Below are positions 34,499-42,884 of a stretch of 64,000 nt of DNA, piece after piece. The notes under the pieces were generated by a model. That model searched no databases. It was given only the letters and a program-made list of their open reading frames with translations, and had not been told where the DNA came from. The number at the start of each line of letters is the position of its first letter. Position 1 is the first letter of the stretch. Both the position numbers and the translations under genes were made by a program. This DNA is from Balneola sp. EhC07 (GTDB lineage: Bacteria; Bacteroidota; Rhodothermia; Balneolales; Balneolaceae): NCBI RefSeq assembly GCF_001650905.1, contig NZ_LXYG01000020.1, forward strand, positions 248,001-312,000, given 5' to 3'.

Positions 34499-34939
34499 CT
34501 AAATCAGGAAAGATTCATTCGCCAAAAAGAGAGGTGGCGGCGAATAAGAATTTGTTAAGGTGAGGTCAGAATTTCTTGGTATTTGATCACTATTAACTGA
34601 AGAAAACTCCTCAAAAGTAAATTGAAAAGATGGTGTACTGATCTTTAAAACTACTGTAGGTGCGATGGTAGCAATCAGGTTTTTGTCTGTCATGCAATCA
34701 CAATCAACAGTCATTTTACAATCTGAAGAAGTTGATGTCTCCTTTTCATGCATCATATTCATATCCTGATGCCCGGTATCGTGCCCCATTTCAACCATTC
34801 CCGTAGAACTGTGTTCCGTCATCATCCGCTCACAGACTTCTTCCATAGTGCTCATTGAACAAAGAGAAACCGTAAAGCTTAAGACCATGCTTAGGCTCAA
34901 AAGAGTTGAAATAAATTTATATGATGTTGAAATTTTCAC
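34499..34939 (-). CDS. Small exported Met/His/Cys-rich protein
   Basis: 146 residues from a GTG at 34939. Signal peptide (about 1-27), then a segment dense in Met, His and Cys (residues 27-84: CERMMTEHSS, MGHDTGHQDMNMMHEK, DCKMTVDCDCM) that looks like a Cu(I)/Ag(I)-binding periplasmic region, and a C-terminus with PPPLFLANESF. No family recognised. Located just upstream of the cus operon on the same strand, so it is probably part of copper handling. Confidence 0.65.
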   Translation of the reverse strand: MKISTSYKFISTLLSLSMVLSFTVSLCSMSTMEEVCERMMTEHSSTGMVEMGHDTGHQDMNMMHEKETSTSSDCKMTVDCDCMTDKNLIATIAPTVVLKISTPSFQFTFEEFSSVNSDQIPRNSDLTLTNSYSPPPLFLANESFLI

Positions 34940-35072
34940 ACTTCAATTATACTAAAAAGAATTTTATTTAAGAAGTGCTTCAAAAATTCTATACGGGAAA
35001 TAAGAAATTTTATACATCAAAATACATCAAGTTTAAAACAAGAAAATATAAGGTATGTGAATTTTTTTATCT

Positions 35073-35080
35073 TATCTTTG
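35073..35080 (+). promoter_or_regulatory. Bacteroidota-type -7 promoter element TATCTTTG
   Basis: Exact match to TAnnTTTG 16 bp before the ATG at 35097. No convincing -33 TTTG is seen at the usual spacing. Confidence 0.5.
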
Positions 35081-35096
35081 GTTTCACTTAAAAATC

Positions 35097-35561
35097 ATGA
35101 TCAAGAACTCACATACTATTATAAAAGTTACTTCAGTAGCATTATTGCTATTCTTTAGCATACACAGCCTGAGTGTACATGGTTTTGCCGATTCATTGAT
35201 CTACTGTTTTGAATCGAATGGGGATATCAACATAGAATCAACATCCCCTCTTTCTTTTGGAATTGCTTCAGACTGTGATTTGCATGCAGATATTATTTTT
35301 TCTGACACTGAAGCTGAATTCCATTCTGACTCTGATTATTGTATAGACTGCAACGATCTGGAACTCGATGAAACTTGTGCCAAAGACAATAGAGTAAATC
35401 GTTTTAATCAGGATAAAACCATCGAGAAGATCAACAATGATCTTTATCAGTTGGTTTTAATTTTACCAAATTCAGCAAAAAAACAATTAACTGAGTTTAT
35501 CCCACCTATAATAGAACATAAAGAATTAGCATCTCTGCGAACGGTAGTTCTGCTGAATTAG
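35097..35561 (+). CDS. Exported Asp/Cys-rich hypothetical protein
   Basis: 154 residues; hydrophobic N-terminal signal (about 10-28), mature part acidic with Cys in CFESNGD, SDCDLHAD and YCIDCNDLELDETC, suggestive of divalent metal binding, then a helical C-terminus. No family recognised. It precedes the czcA-tolC fusion gene by 173 bp in the same direction and lies back-to-back with the Met/His-rich protein gene. A periplasmic metal-binding accessory for the Czc pump is a reasonable guess. Confidence 0.6.
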   Translation: MIKNSHTIIKVTSVALLLFFSIHSLSVHGFADSLIYCFESNGDINIESTSPLSFGIASDCDLHADIIFSDTEAEFHSDSDYCIDCNDLELDETCAKDNRVNRFNQDKTIEKINNDLYQLVLILPNSAKKQLTEFIPPIIEHKELASLRTVVLLN

Positions 35562-35734
35562 ACTCACCCTATTTACTTAAACTCTTTTTGAACTTGATTG
35601 ATTCGTATCAGTCATAATGCAAGCGTCTTTCCAAGAGTTTTGAGTCTTCATATTCATACAGATTTATACAATCAAGTCTTTAAATCTGATTTCTATTCAA
35701 CACTCCCTGAGATAAGGGACAGTTTTAATTTTTT

Positions 35735-38700
35735 ATGATTAATAAAATAATATCGTTCTCAATAAATAATAAGTTCATTATTGGCTTATTCATTTTAACC
35801 TTAATAGGAGTTGGAACATACTCCATGATGACCATTAATTTGGGTTCTGTACCTGATATCACGAATAATCAGGTTCAGGTAATTACCGTATCAGAAAATC
35901 TGGGTACGGAAGATATCGAGCAATTTGTGACTTATCCGGTAGAACTGGCAATGGGAAATCTTCCGGGAGTAACCGAAATTCGGTCTATTTCAAGATTCGG
36001 TCTGTCAGTGGTTACCATCGTCTTTGAAGATGATATGGGTACTTACCTGCCCCGACAGCTTGTACAAGAAAAACTAAACGAACTGGGTGAAACCATACCT
36101 GATAAGTTTGGAAGCCCGGCAATGGGTCCTATTTCAAGTGGATTGGGTCAGATCTATGAGTATTCTATAAAAGTTAGTCCGGAGTATGAATCAGAATACA
36201 CCCCAAACGATCTTCGCACAATACAGGATTGGATCATAAAACGTCAAATGGTTCTGTTGGATGGCGTGGTAGAGGTTAATTCGTTTGGTGGCGGTATCAA
36301 ACAATACGAAGTGGCTATTGATCCAGACAAATTAAATGCTATGGGAGTTACCATTTCTGAAGTGTATGACGCCCTTGCTATGAACAATGTAAATACCGGT
36401 GGAGCTTACATCGAGAAAAATAAAATGGCGAATTTTATCCGCGGAGAGGGATTGATTCGATCTTTAGAAGACATTAGAAACATTGTCATTAAAAATGAAA
36501 ACGGAATCCCTGTTCTTATCAATGACGTTGCGGAAAAAGTACAATTTGGTACACAAACCCGATATGGTGCTTTTACTCAAGATGGTGAAGAAGCGGTAGG
36601 TGGTATTATTATGATGTTGAAAGGGTCAAATCCAAATGCAACCATTCAAAGAGTTCAGGATAGAATTGCTGAAGTTCAGGAATCTCTACCTGATGGATTA
36701 AAAATTGAACCCTTTCTCGATCGAAGCGCCCTGATCGAACGTACCACAAGCACCGTTTCCAAAAATTTAATTGAGGGAGCATTAATTGTAGTATTTGTTT
36801 TAGTGATCTTACTCGGAAGTTTACGGGGTGGTTTAGTTACTGCATCACTTATCCCTTTATCGTTACTTTTTGCTTTTATTATGATGAAGGCAACCGGAGT
36901 TTGGGCAAACCTGATGAGTCTTGGAGCCATAGATTTCGGAATTATCGTTGACGGGGCTGTCATCATTGTGGAAGGCACGGTACACGAGATAGAAAAAAGA
37001 GTAAAATCCGGCAAGAGTAAGTTTGGTAAAAAACAAATGGATGAGCTTACCTACAAAGCCGGCAGCACGATGATGAATTCCGCCTTTTTCGGCCAATTAA
37101 TTATACTCATCGTATTTGCCCCAATTCTCTTTCTTGAAGGTGTAGAAGGTAAAATGTTCCGCCCAATGGCCTTTACTTTTGGCTATGCAGTGATAGGAGC
37201 TATTATTCTTTGCCTTACGTACGTTCCTATGATTTCATCAATAGCGATGAAGCCTTCTACCAATAAAAATGGATGGTTTGCACGATTTGAACAGGCACTC
37301 GAAAAATTGAGTAATAAGCTCATTGGAGCACTTCAACGTATTTACAATCCTCTTTTAGAATTAGCATTAAAGAGAAAGCTAATTGTAATTAGTGCCGCTG
37401 TGATTCTGTTTTTAGCATCACTATTTACATTTTCCCGCATGGGTGGTGAATTTATTCCTCAATTGGATGAAGGTGATATTGCCATGCAGGCTCTATTACG
37501 TTCTGGCAGTGGGTTATCTGAATCCATTGAACAATCCAAAAAAATTGAGACTATACTATTACAAAAGTTTCCGGAGATAGAAACGGTAACAGCGCGTATT
37601 GGTGTAGCTGATATTCCCACAGATCCTATGCCTATGGATATCGCGGATATGTACATCATACTAAATAAAGATAAAGACAGTTGGGTATCAGCCTCTTCCA
37701 AAGACGAACTTATCGAAAAGATACAAACAACTCTTAACGAATCCCTTGTAGGTGTGAATCTGGTGTTTACTCAACCTGTTGAACTTCGATTTAATGAGTT
37801 ACTGGAAGGTGTGAGAGAAGACATTGCAGTGAAACTATATGGTGAAAACTTAGAAATACTTTCTCAAAAAGTGGATGAAATGGCATCTATCATACAAACG
37901 GTTTCTGGTGTTGGGGATGTAAGTCCTGAAAGAATATCCGGACTCCCTCAAATGACGGTGAGATATAATCGTCAAAAAGTAGCTCAATATGGTCTTAACA
38001 TCGCCAAACTAAATGATTATGTAAGCACTGCATTTGCAGGAGGAACGGCTGGGGTTGTATTCGAAGGAGAGCGAAGATTTGACTTAGTTGTTCGTTTTGA
38101 CGAAGCGAACCGGCAAAGCATCGAAGATTTACGTTCAATGTATATTGACCTGCCAAGTGGTTCACAAGTGCCTGTAGAAGAAATTGCAGATATCAGCTAC
38201 CAACCCGGCCCCATGCAGATTTCCCGTGATAACACATTCCGAAGAACCTACGTCGGTGTAAATGCCCGAGGTCGCGATGTGGAATCTGTGGTTAATGATA
38301 TTCAGCAAAAACTGGATGCAGAACTCGAGCTTCCCGCAGGATATTATATCGCCTACGGGGGTGAATTTGAAAATCTGCAAAGTGCAAAAAGCAGATTATC
38401 AATTGTTGTGCCTATTGCACTGTTTCTGATCTTTATCCTGCTCTATTTTGCACTGAATTCACTCTCTCAATCGGTCATGATTTATCTGGCTATACCATTA
38501 GCAGCAATTGGAGGAATATTCTTCCTGGCACTCAGGGATATGTCGTTTAGTATTTCTGCGGGAGTGGGATTTATTGTGCTATTTGGAGTAGCGGTACTCA
38601 ATGGACTCGTGCTAATAAGCCGATTTAATTCATTAAAAGAAGAAGGAGTAACTGATTTGAAAGAACGAATTTTAATAGGAACCAAAGAAAGACTTCGCCC

Positions 38701-40135
38701 TATTTTATTAACAGCTACAGCAGCTATTATGGGATTTACTCCGATGGCTTTTTCAGCCTCCGCCGGTGCCGAGGTTCAGCGACCTTTAGCAACGGTTGTA
38801 ATTGGTGGTTTAATTAGTGCAACTTTACTTACTCTGATTATTCTTCCAGTATTATATTCTTTTGTTGAAAAAAGAAATCTGAAAAAGTTAAAGAGAAAAT
38901 CAATTACAGCTTCTGTGTTTCTTTTAATGGCGACCGGAAGTTTATTTATGTCAGGTGTGGTACAAGCACAGCCGGTACAAACAACTAATCTTCAGGAGCT
39001 TTCTTTAGAGCAAGCTGTAAAAAAAGCAATGGATAACTATCCGGCTATAAAAGCAGCACAACTTGAAATACTAAGTCAACAGGCATTACGGAAAACCGCT
39101 TGGGAAATCGGTGATACTAAAGTATTCATCGGCAAGGAAGAAGTGGGAAACGGTGCGGATGGAATTACAACTAAATTTGGCGTGTCTCAGGAGTTTGATC
39201 TTTTGGGAATTCCCTCTCGGTTAAAGCTTCAAAAAGAAAACGAACAGCTTGCAGAGCAAAGTGCCGAACTCACATACGTTCAGGTAGAATTGATGGTAAA
39301 GCAAAACTGGGCGGATGTTTTCAGTGCAAAGCGAAAATATAATGTACTGGATAAGTTATTTGCACAGTTTACTGATATTTCCAGAGCCGCAGAACTACGC
39401 CTTGAAACGGAAGCCACTTCCAGATTGGAGTATCTTTCAACACTAAATCAGGCTAATAAAATTAAGATTCAAAAAGAACAAGCCTTCAGAGACTATCTGA
39501 GTGCTGTTCGGAAACTTAATAAATGGTTTGAAGGCGATTCTCTTTATACGGTAAAAAATGTATCGGTTGAAGAGTTAGATGAACCAATCAATTTTAATAA
39601 AGATGCTCTTAATAATCATCCTTATTTAACTATGATGGAGCAAAAAGTTGAGGTGGCTGAAGCAGTGGTTAAGAAAGATCAAAGCCAGTTTCTGCCAAAA
39701 TTTAGTGCGAGTTATGGATTTCAGGAAATCGCAAATCAATCCGGTTTCTACAAATATGAGTTGGGTGTTCGTTTCCCTTTACTTTTTTGGGGAAATCTTG
39801 GAAAAACGCAATCCTCTAAAATCCAAACTAATATTGCCCGCCAAAACCTTAATCAGGCTCAAAAAGAATTGAACAGTCGGTACAACAGTATGCAGGAAAA
39901 CTACTTAAAGTGGCTTAATTCCTGGGAATATTATAAAGAAGAAGCACTGCCTCTGGCAGAAGAACAAAGAAAAGGTGCACTTACCGCATATAAAGAAGGA
40001 GCTATTGATTACGTGATGTTTCTTCAAAATATCAGGGATGCCATACAGATTGAGGTAGATTCATGGGACGCTTTCAGTAATTATCTGAATAGTAGATATG
40101 AATTAGAATACTACCTGAATACTCCTAACAAGTAA
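35735..40135 (+). CDS. czcA: CzcA-type RND permease fused to a TolC-like domain
   Basis: 1466 residues. Residues 1-1045 are a heavy-metal RND permease (VTVSENLGTEDIEQFVTYPVE region, GAIDFGIIVDGAVIIVEG in TM4, GGEFIPQLDEGDIAMQALLRSGSGLSES, RISGLPQMTVRYNR). Residues 1080-1466 are outer-membrane efflux coiled coils (QEFDLLGIPSRLKLQKENEQ, LRLETEATSRLEYLSTLNQ). Between them (about 1048-1075) is a complete signal-peptide-like stretch ending VVQAQ. The TM4 DFGxxxDG motif fits CzcA divalent-cation pumps. Followed by the adaptor and CDF genes. Confidence 0.9.
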   Translation: MINKIISFSINNKFIIGLFILTLIGVGTYSMMTINLGSVPDITNNQVQVITVSENLGTEDIEQFVTYPVELAMGNLPGVTEIRSISRFGLSVVTIVFEDDMGTYLPRQLVQEKLNELGETIPDKFGSPAMGPISSGLGQIYEYSIKVSPEYESEYTPNDLRTIQDWIIKRQMVLLDGVVEVNSFGGGIKQYEVAIDPDKLNAMGVTISEVYDALAMNNVNTGGAYIEKNKMANFIRGEGLIRSLEDIRNIVIKNENGIPVLINDVAEKVQFGTQTRYGAFTQDGEEAVGGIIMMLKGSNPNATIQRVQDRIAEVQESLPDGLKIEPFLDRSALIERTTSTVSKNLIEGALIVVFVLVILLGSLRGGLVTASLIPLSLLFAFIMMKATGVWANLMSLGAIDFGIIVDGAVIIVEGTVHEIEKRVKSGKSKFGKKQMDELTYKAGSTMMNSAFFGQLIILIVFAPILFLEGVEGKMFRPMAFTFGYAVIGAIILCLTYVPMISSIAMKPSTNKNGWFARFEQALEKLSNKLIGALQRIYNPLLELALKRKLIVISAAVILFLASLFTFSRMGGEFIPQLDEGDIAMQALLRSGSGLSESIEQSKKIETILLQKFPEIETVTARIGVADIPTDPMPMDIADMYIILNKDKDSWVSASSKDELIEKIQTTLNESLVGVNLVFTQPVELRFNELLEGVREDIAVKLYGENLEILSQKVDEMASIIQTVSGVGDVSPERISGLPQMTVRYNRQKVAQYGLNIAKLNDYVSTAFAGGTAGVVFEGERRFDLVVRFDEANRQSIEDLRSMYIDLPSGSQVPVEEIADISYQPGPMQISRDNTFRRTYVGVNARGRDVESVVNDIQQKLDAELELPAGYYIAYGGEFENLQSAKSRLSIVVPIALFLIFILLYFALNSLSQSVMIYLAIPLAAIGGIFFLALRDMSFSISAGVGFIVLFGVAVLNGLVLISRFNSLKEEGVTDLKERILIGTKERLRPILLTATAAIMGFTPMAFSASAGAEVQRPLATVVIGGLISATLLTLIILPVLYSFVEKRNLKKLKRKSITASVFLLMATGSLFMSGVVQAQPVQTTNLQELSLEQAVKKAMDNYPAIKAAQLEILSQQALRKTAWEIGDTKVFIGKEEVGNGADGITTKFGVSQEFDLLGIPSRLKLQKENEQLAEQSAELTYVQVELMVKQNWADVFSAKRKYNVLDKLFAQFTDISRAAELRLETEATSRLEYLSTLNQANKIKIQKEQAFRDYLSAVRKLNKWFEGDSLYTVKNVSVEELDEPINFNKDALNNHPYLTMMEQKVEVAEAVVKKDQSQFLPKFSASYGFQEIANQSGFYKYELGVRFPLLFWGNLGKTQSSKIQTNIARQNLNQAQKELNSRYNSMQENYLKWLNSWEYYKEEALPLAEEQRKGALTAYKEGAIDYVMFLQNIRDAIQIEVDSWDAFSNYLNSRYELEYYLNTPNK

Positions 40136-40158
40136 TTAATTTTATAAAAAACAATATC

Positions 40159-41370
40159 ATGAATATCCAACAAATAAATATAATCGTACTAATCCTTCTT
40201 CTTTCTTTTTTTGCAGCTTGCAACACATCGAAAGTTGAAGATAACGAAGCCATAGAAACCGTAAATGCATCACTAATGCAGAGTGAAGAAAATGAAGAAG
40301 CAAATGCTGCATACCTTACGCAACTAAAATTTAACAGTCTTGAAATGAATGTTGATACGCTTCCAACCCGTAATCTTTCAGGCATCATAAAGGCAAACGG
40401 GCAGCTGGAAGTTCCTCCACAACACGAGGCTACCGTAACTGCAATTTTAGGAGCTAATGTCACTTCCATTGAAGTTATTGAAGGAGACAAAGTTACTAAA
40501 AATCAGGTGCTCGCTTACGCCGCACATCCTAATCTTACTAATACCCAAACACAATACGTTCGTGCGTACGAGCAAATGCTGTATCTGGAAAAAGAACTTG
40601 CACGGCAACAAAGATTATATGAAGGAGAGGTTGGTTCCGGTCAGGTACTCCAAAAAACACAAGCAGATCACAAAGCTACGGTTGCAGAAGTTAAGGGATA
40701 TGAGGCGCAGTTAAAGCAATTGAGTTTGAGCGTTGAAAAAATCAGAAATGGAAATATTTACGAAGTGGTGCCCATTGTTAGTCCTATTGAAGGATACATT
40801 GAAGACGTTACTATTCAAATCGGACAATACGTTGAACCACAAACAGAATTATTTATGATTGTTAATAACGAACATATACATGCTGATTTGATGGTTTTTG
40901 AAAAAGATGTGTATCAGGTTAAAAAGGGACAGAAAATTTCTTTTACCGTCCAATCTGTCCCTCATGGAAGATTAACCGGGAAAATATATTCTGTAGGAAA
41001 ACAGTTCGAACAAAACCCGAAAGCAGTTCATGTACATGCCGAAATTGATCAGAAAGATGGGTATTTAATACCGGGAATGTATATCAAAGGAAACATCTAT
41101 ACCACAGACAAAGAAGTGTTTGCATTACCTGAGAGTGCCATCATTGAAGACGAAGGTAAAACGTATATGTTTAGTGCTGAAGAGGGTCAGGAAAATGAAG
41201 AAAAAGAATGGAAGTTTACGCCGATTGAAATAAAAACAGGTCTGGAGAAAGATGGATGGGTTGAAGTTAAGTTATTAGAAACTTTACCATCAGACACAAA
41301 AATTGCCTGGAACAACGCTTACTCTCTTATTGCTGAGATGAAGAAAAGCCAGACTTCTCACGGTCATTAA
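40159..41370 (+). CDS. czcB: CzcB/CusB-like RND periplasmic adaptor lipoprotein
   Basis: 403 residues; lipobox near residue 21 (FFAACN), barrel-sandwich and alpha-hairpin (about 80-230; LEKELARQQRLYEGEVGSGQVLQKTQ), beta-barrel and membrane-proximal domains (PGMYIKGNIYTTDKEVFALPESAI). Anchored by lipid instead of a TM helix. It follows the CzcA-TolC fusion by 23 bp and completes a tripartite exporter with only two genes. Confidence 0.92.
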   Translation: MNIQQINIIVLILLLSFFAACNTSKVEDNEAIETVNASLMQSEENEEANAAYLTQLKFNSLEMNVDTLPTRNLSGIIKANGQLEVPPQHEATVTAILGANVTSIEVIEGDKVTKNQVLAYAAHPNLTNTQTQYVRAYEQMLYLEKELARQQRLYEGEVGSGQVLQKTQADHKATVAEVKGYEAQLKQLSLSVEKIRNGNIYEVVPIVSPIEGYIEDVTIQIGQYVEPQTELFMIVNNEHIHADLMVFEKDVYQVKKGQKISFTVQSVPHGRLTGKIYSVGKQFEQNPKAVHVHAEIDQKDGYLIPGMYIKGNIYTTDKEVFALPESAIIEDEGKTYMFSAEEGQENEEKEWKFTPIEIKTGLEKDGWVEVKLLETLPSDTKIAWNNAYSLIAEMKKSQTSHGH

Positions 41371-41388
41371 ACCTTAGATTGAAAAATT

Positions 41389-42279
41389 ATGAGTCACGAT
41401 CATTCCCACAATAGCGGTAATATAAAAATTGCCTTTTTCCTTAATATAGGATTTACCATCCTTGAATTTTTTGGAGGATTATACGTAAATAGTGTTGCCA
41501 TTATTTCGGATGCATTACACGATCTTGGTGATAGTATCTCACTTGGATTGTCATGGTATTTGGATCACAAATCTAAGCAAGGAGCAAATCGATCGTTCAC
41601 TTTCGGTTATACACGGTTTTCCCTTCTCGGAGCGTTAATCAACAGCCTTGTTTTAATAGCGGGCTCCATCTTTGTTATTAATGAAGCGGTCGCTCGTATT
41701 ATCACTCCGGAACATACAGACGCTCAAGGAATGCTTATTTTTGCCATTATTGGGGTAAGTGTAAATGGCTACGCTGCGTGGAAGGTTAGCGACGGAAAAA
41801 CTCTCAATGAAAAAGTTATTTCCTGGCATTTGTTGGAGGATGTTTTAGGTTGGGCTGCCGTTCTGATTGTCTCCATTGTTTTGCTATTTAAAGATATTCA
41901 TTACTTGGACCCCGCGCTTTCTATTCTAATTACAGCTTATGTTCTTTGGAATGTTATCAAGAGACTAAAAGAAACCCTATATGTATTTCTTCAAGGGAGT
42001 CCTGATGACGTTAGCATAGAAGAGTTAGAATCTAAATTTCTAGAAAAAGATTTTGTAGATGAAACCAAGCATCTTCACTTGTGGTCACTTGATGGTGAAA
42101 GCCATGTCTTTACTGCTCATTTGATTTTAGAAGGAGTCTCAGAATATTCTGAAATCATTAGAGTAAAAAAAGAGATTCGAGAAATTTTAAAACCCTACAA
42201 TTTTAGTCACTCTACCATTGAGGTAGAACTAGATACAAAGACATCCTCATTAATAGAAATAGAAAATCACTCTAAATGA
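41389..42279 (+). CDS. czcD: Cation diffusion facilitator (Zn/Cd/Co exporter)
   Basis: 296 residues, six TM helices and a C-terminal cytoplasmic ferredoxin-like domain. Metal site motifs are SDALHDLGDS in TM2 and HLLEDVLGW in TM5, giving the H/D ligands of zinc-type CDF proteins. N-terminal MSHDHSHNSG is a His-rich tip. Exports Zn, Cd or Co against protons from the cytoplasm. Third gene of the czc run; overlaps the next gene by 4 bp (ATGA), so the regulator is translationally coupled. Confidence 0.93.
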   Translation: MSHDHSHNSGNIKIAFFLNIGFTILEFFGGLYVNSVAIISDALHDLGDSISLGLSWYLDHKSKQGANRSFTFGYTRFSLLGALINSLVLIAGSIFVINEAVARIITPEHTDAQGMLIFAIIGVSVNGYAAWKVSDGKTLNEKVISWHLLEDVLGWAAVLIVSIVLLFKDIHYLDPALSILITAYVLWNVIKRLKETLYVFLQGSPDDVSIEELESKFLEKDFVDETKHLHLWSLDGESHVFTAHLILEGVSEYSEIIRVKKEIREILKPYNFSHSTIEVELDTKTSSLIEIENHSK

Positions 42280-42839
42280 AACAGCATTTTCACATAAAAA
42301 ACATGGTCTGCAGCCATTGTGCAGAGGTTTTGGAAGAAAAACTTCAATCTTCAAATTTTCAGGTTAAAAAGATCGAGCTTGGAGAATTAACGCTGGATCA
42401 ACCCATTACCGATGCAGAATATCAGCGTTTAATAAATGTAGTTCAAAAGAACGGATTCGAAATTATTAACGACCAGGGTAGTAAAACCGTTGAACAGATC
42501 AAACAGCTTATAATTCAGTTGGTTCGTACAAATAAGGAGCTGAAGGGTAAGCTTTCAGAATATCTGGCTAAAAATTTAAATAAAGACTATCAACATCTGA
42601 GCCGGTTATTTTCGAATGTGGAGGGTAAATCTATAGAGCGCTATTTCATTCTGCAAAAAATAGAACGTGCAAAAGAACTGATCGTTTACGGGGAACTAAA
42701 TCTGACAGAAATAGCCTACGAATTAGGATACAGCAGTCAACAACATTTTTCCAGACAATTTAAAACCGAAACCGGACTCTCGCCTTCTCACTTTAAAGAA
42801 ATAAAAGAGAATAAGCGCATTTCGATTGACCAGATTTGA
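42276..42839 (+). CDS. AraC-family regulator with N-terminal HMA-like domain, second copy
   Basis: 187 residues. N-terminal HMA-like fold (1-65) with KNMVCSHC (C12, C15), C-terminal AraC double HTH (NLTEIAYELGYSSQQHFSRQFKTETGLSPSHFKEI). It is a clear paralogue of the 17781-18353 product along its whole length, with conserved LxxELGYSSxQ core. Starts within the CDF gene (ATGA) and is 45 bp upstream of a P-type ATPase gene, so likely senses Zn/Cd and controls the czc/znt genes. Residues between the two domains differ more than the domains themselves. Confidence 0.82.
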   Translation: MKQHFHIKNMVCSHCAEVLEEKLQSSNFQVKKIELGELTLDQPITDAEYQRLINVVQKNGFEIINDQGSKTVEQIKQLIIQLVRTNKELKGKLSEYLAKNLNKDYQHLSRLFSNVEGKSIERYFILQKIERAKELIVYGELNLTEIAYELGYSSQQHFSRQFKTETGLSPSHFKEIKENKRISIDQI

Positions 42840-42884
42840 CGTAATAATGCACAAGAATTACAAAAACCTGCAATCGGATTAAGA

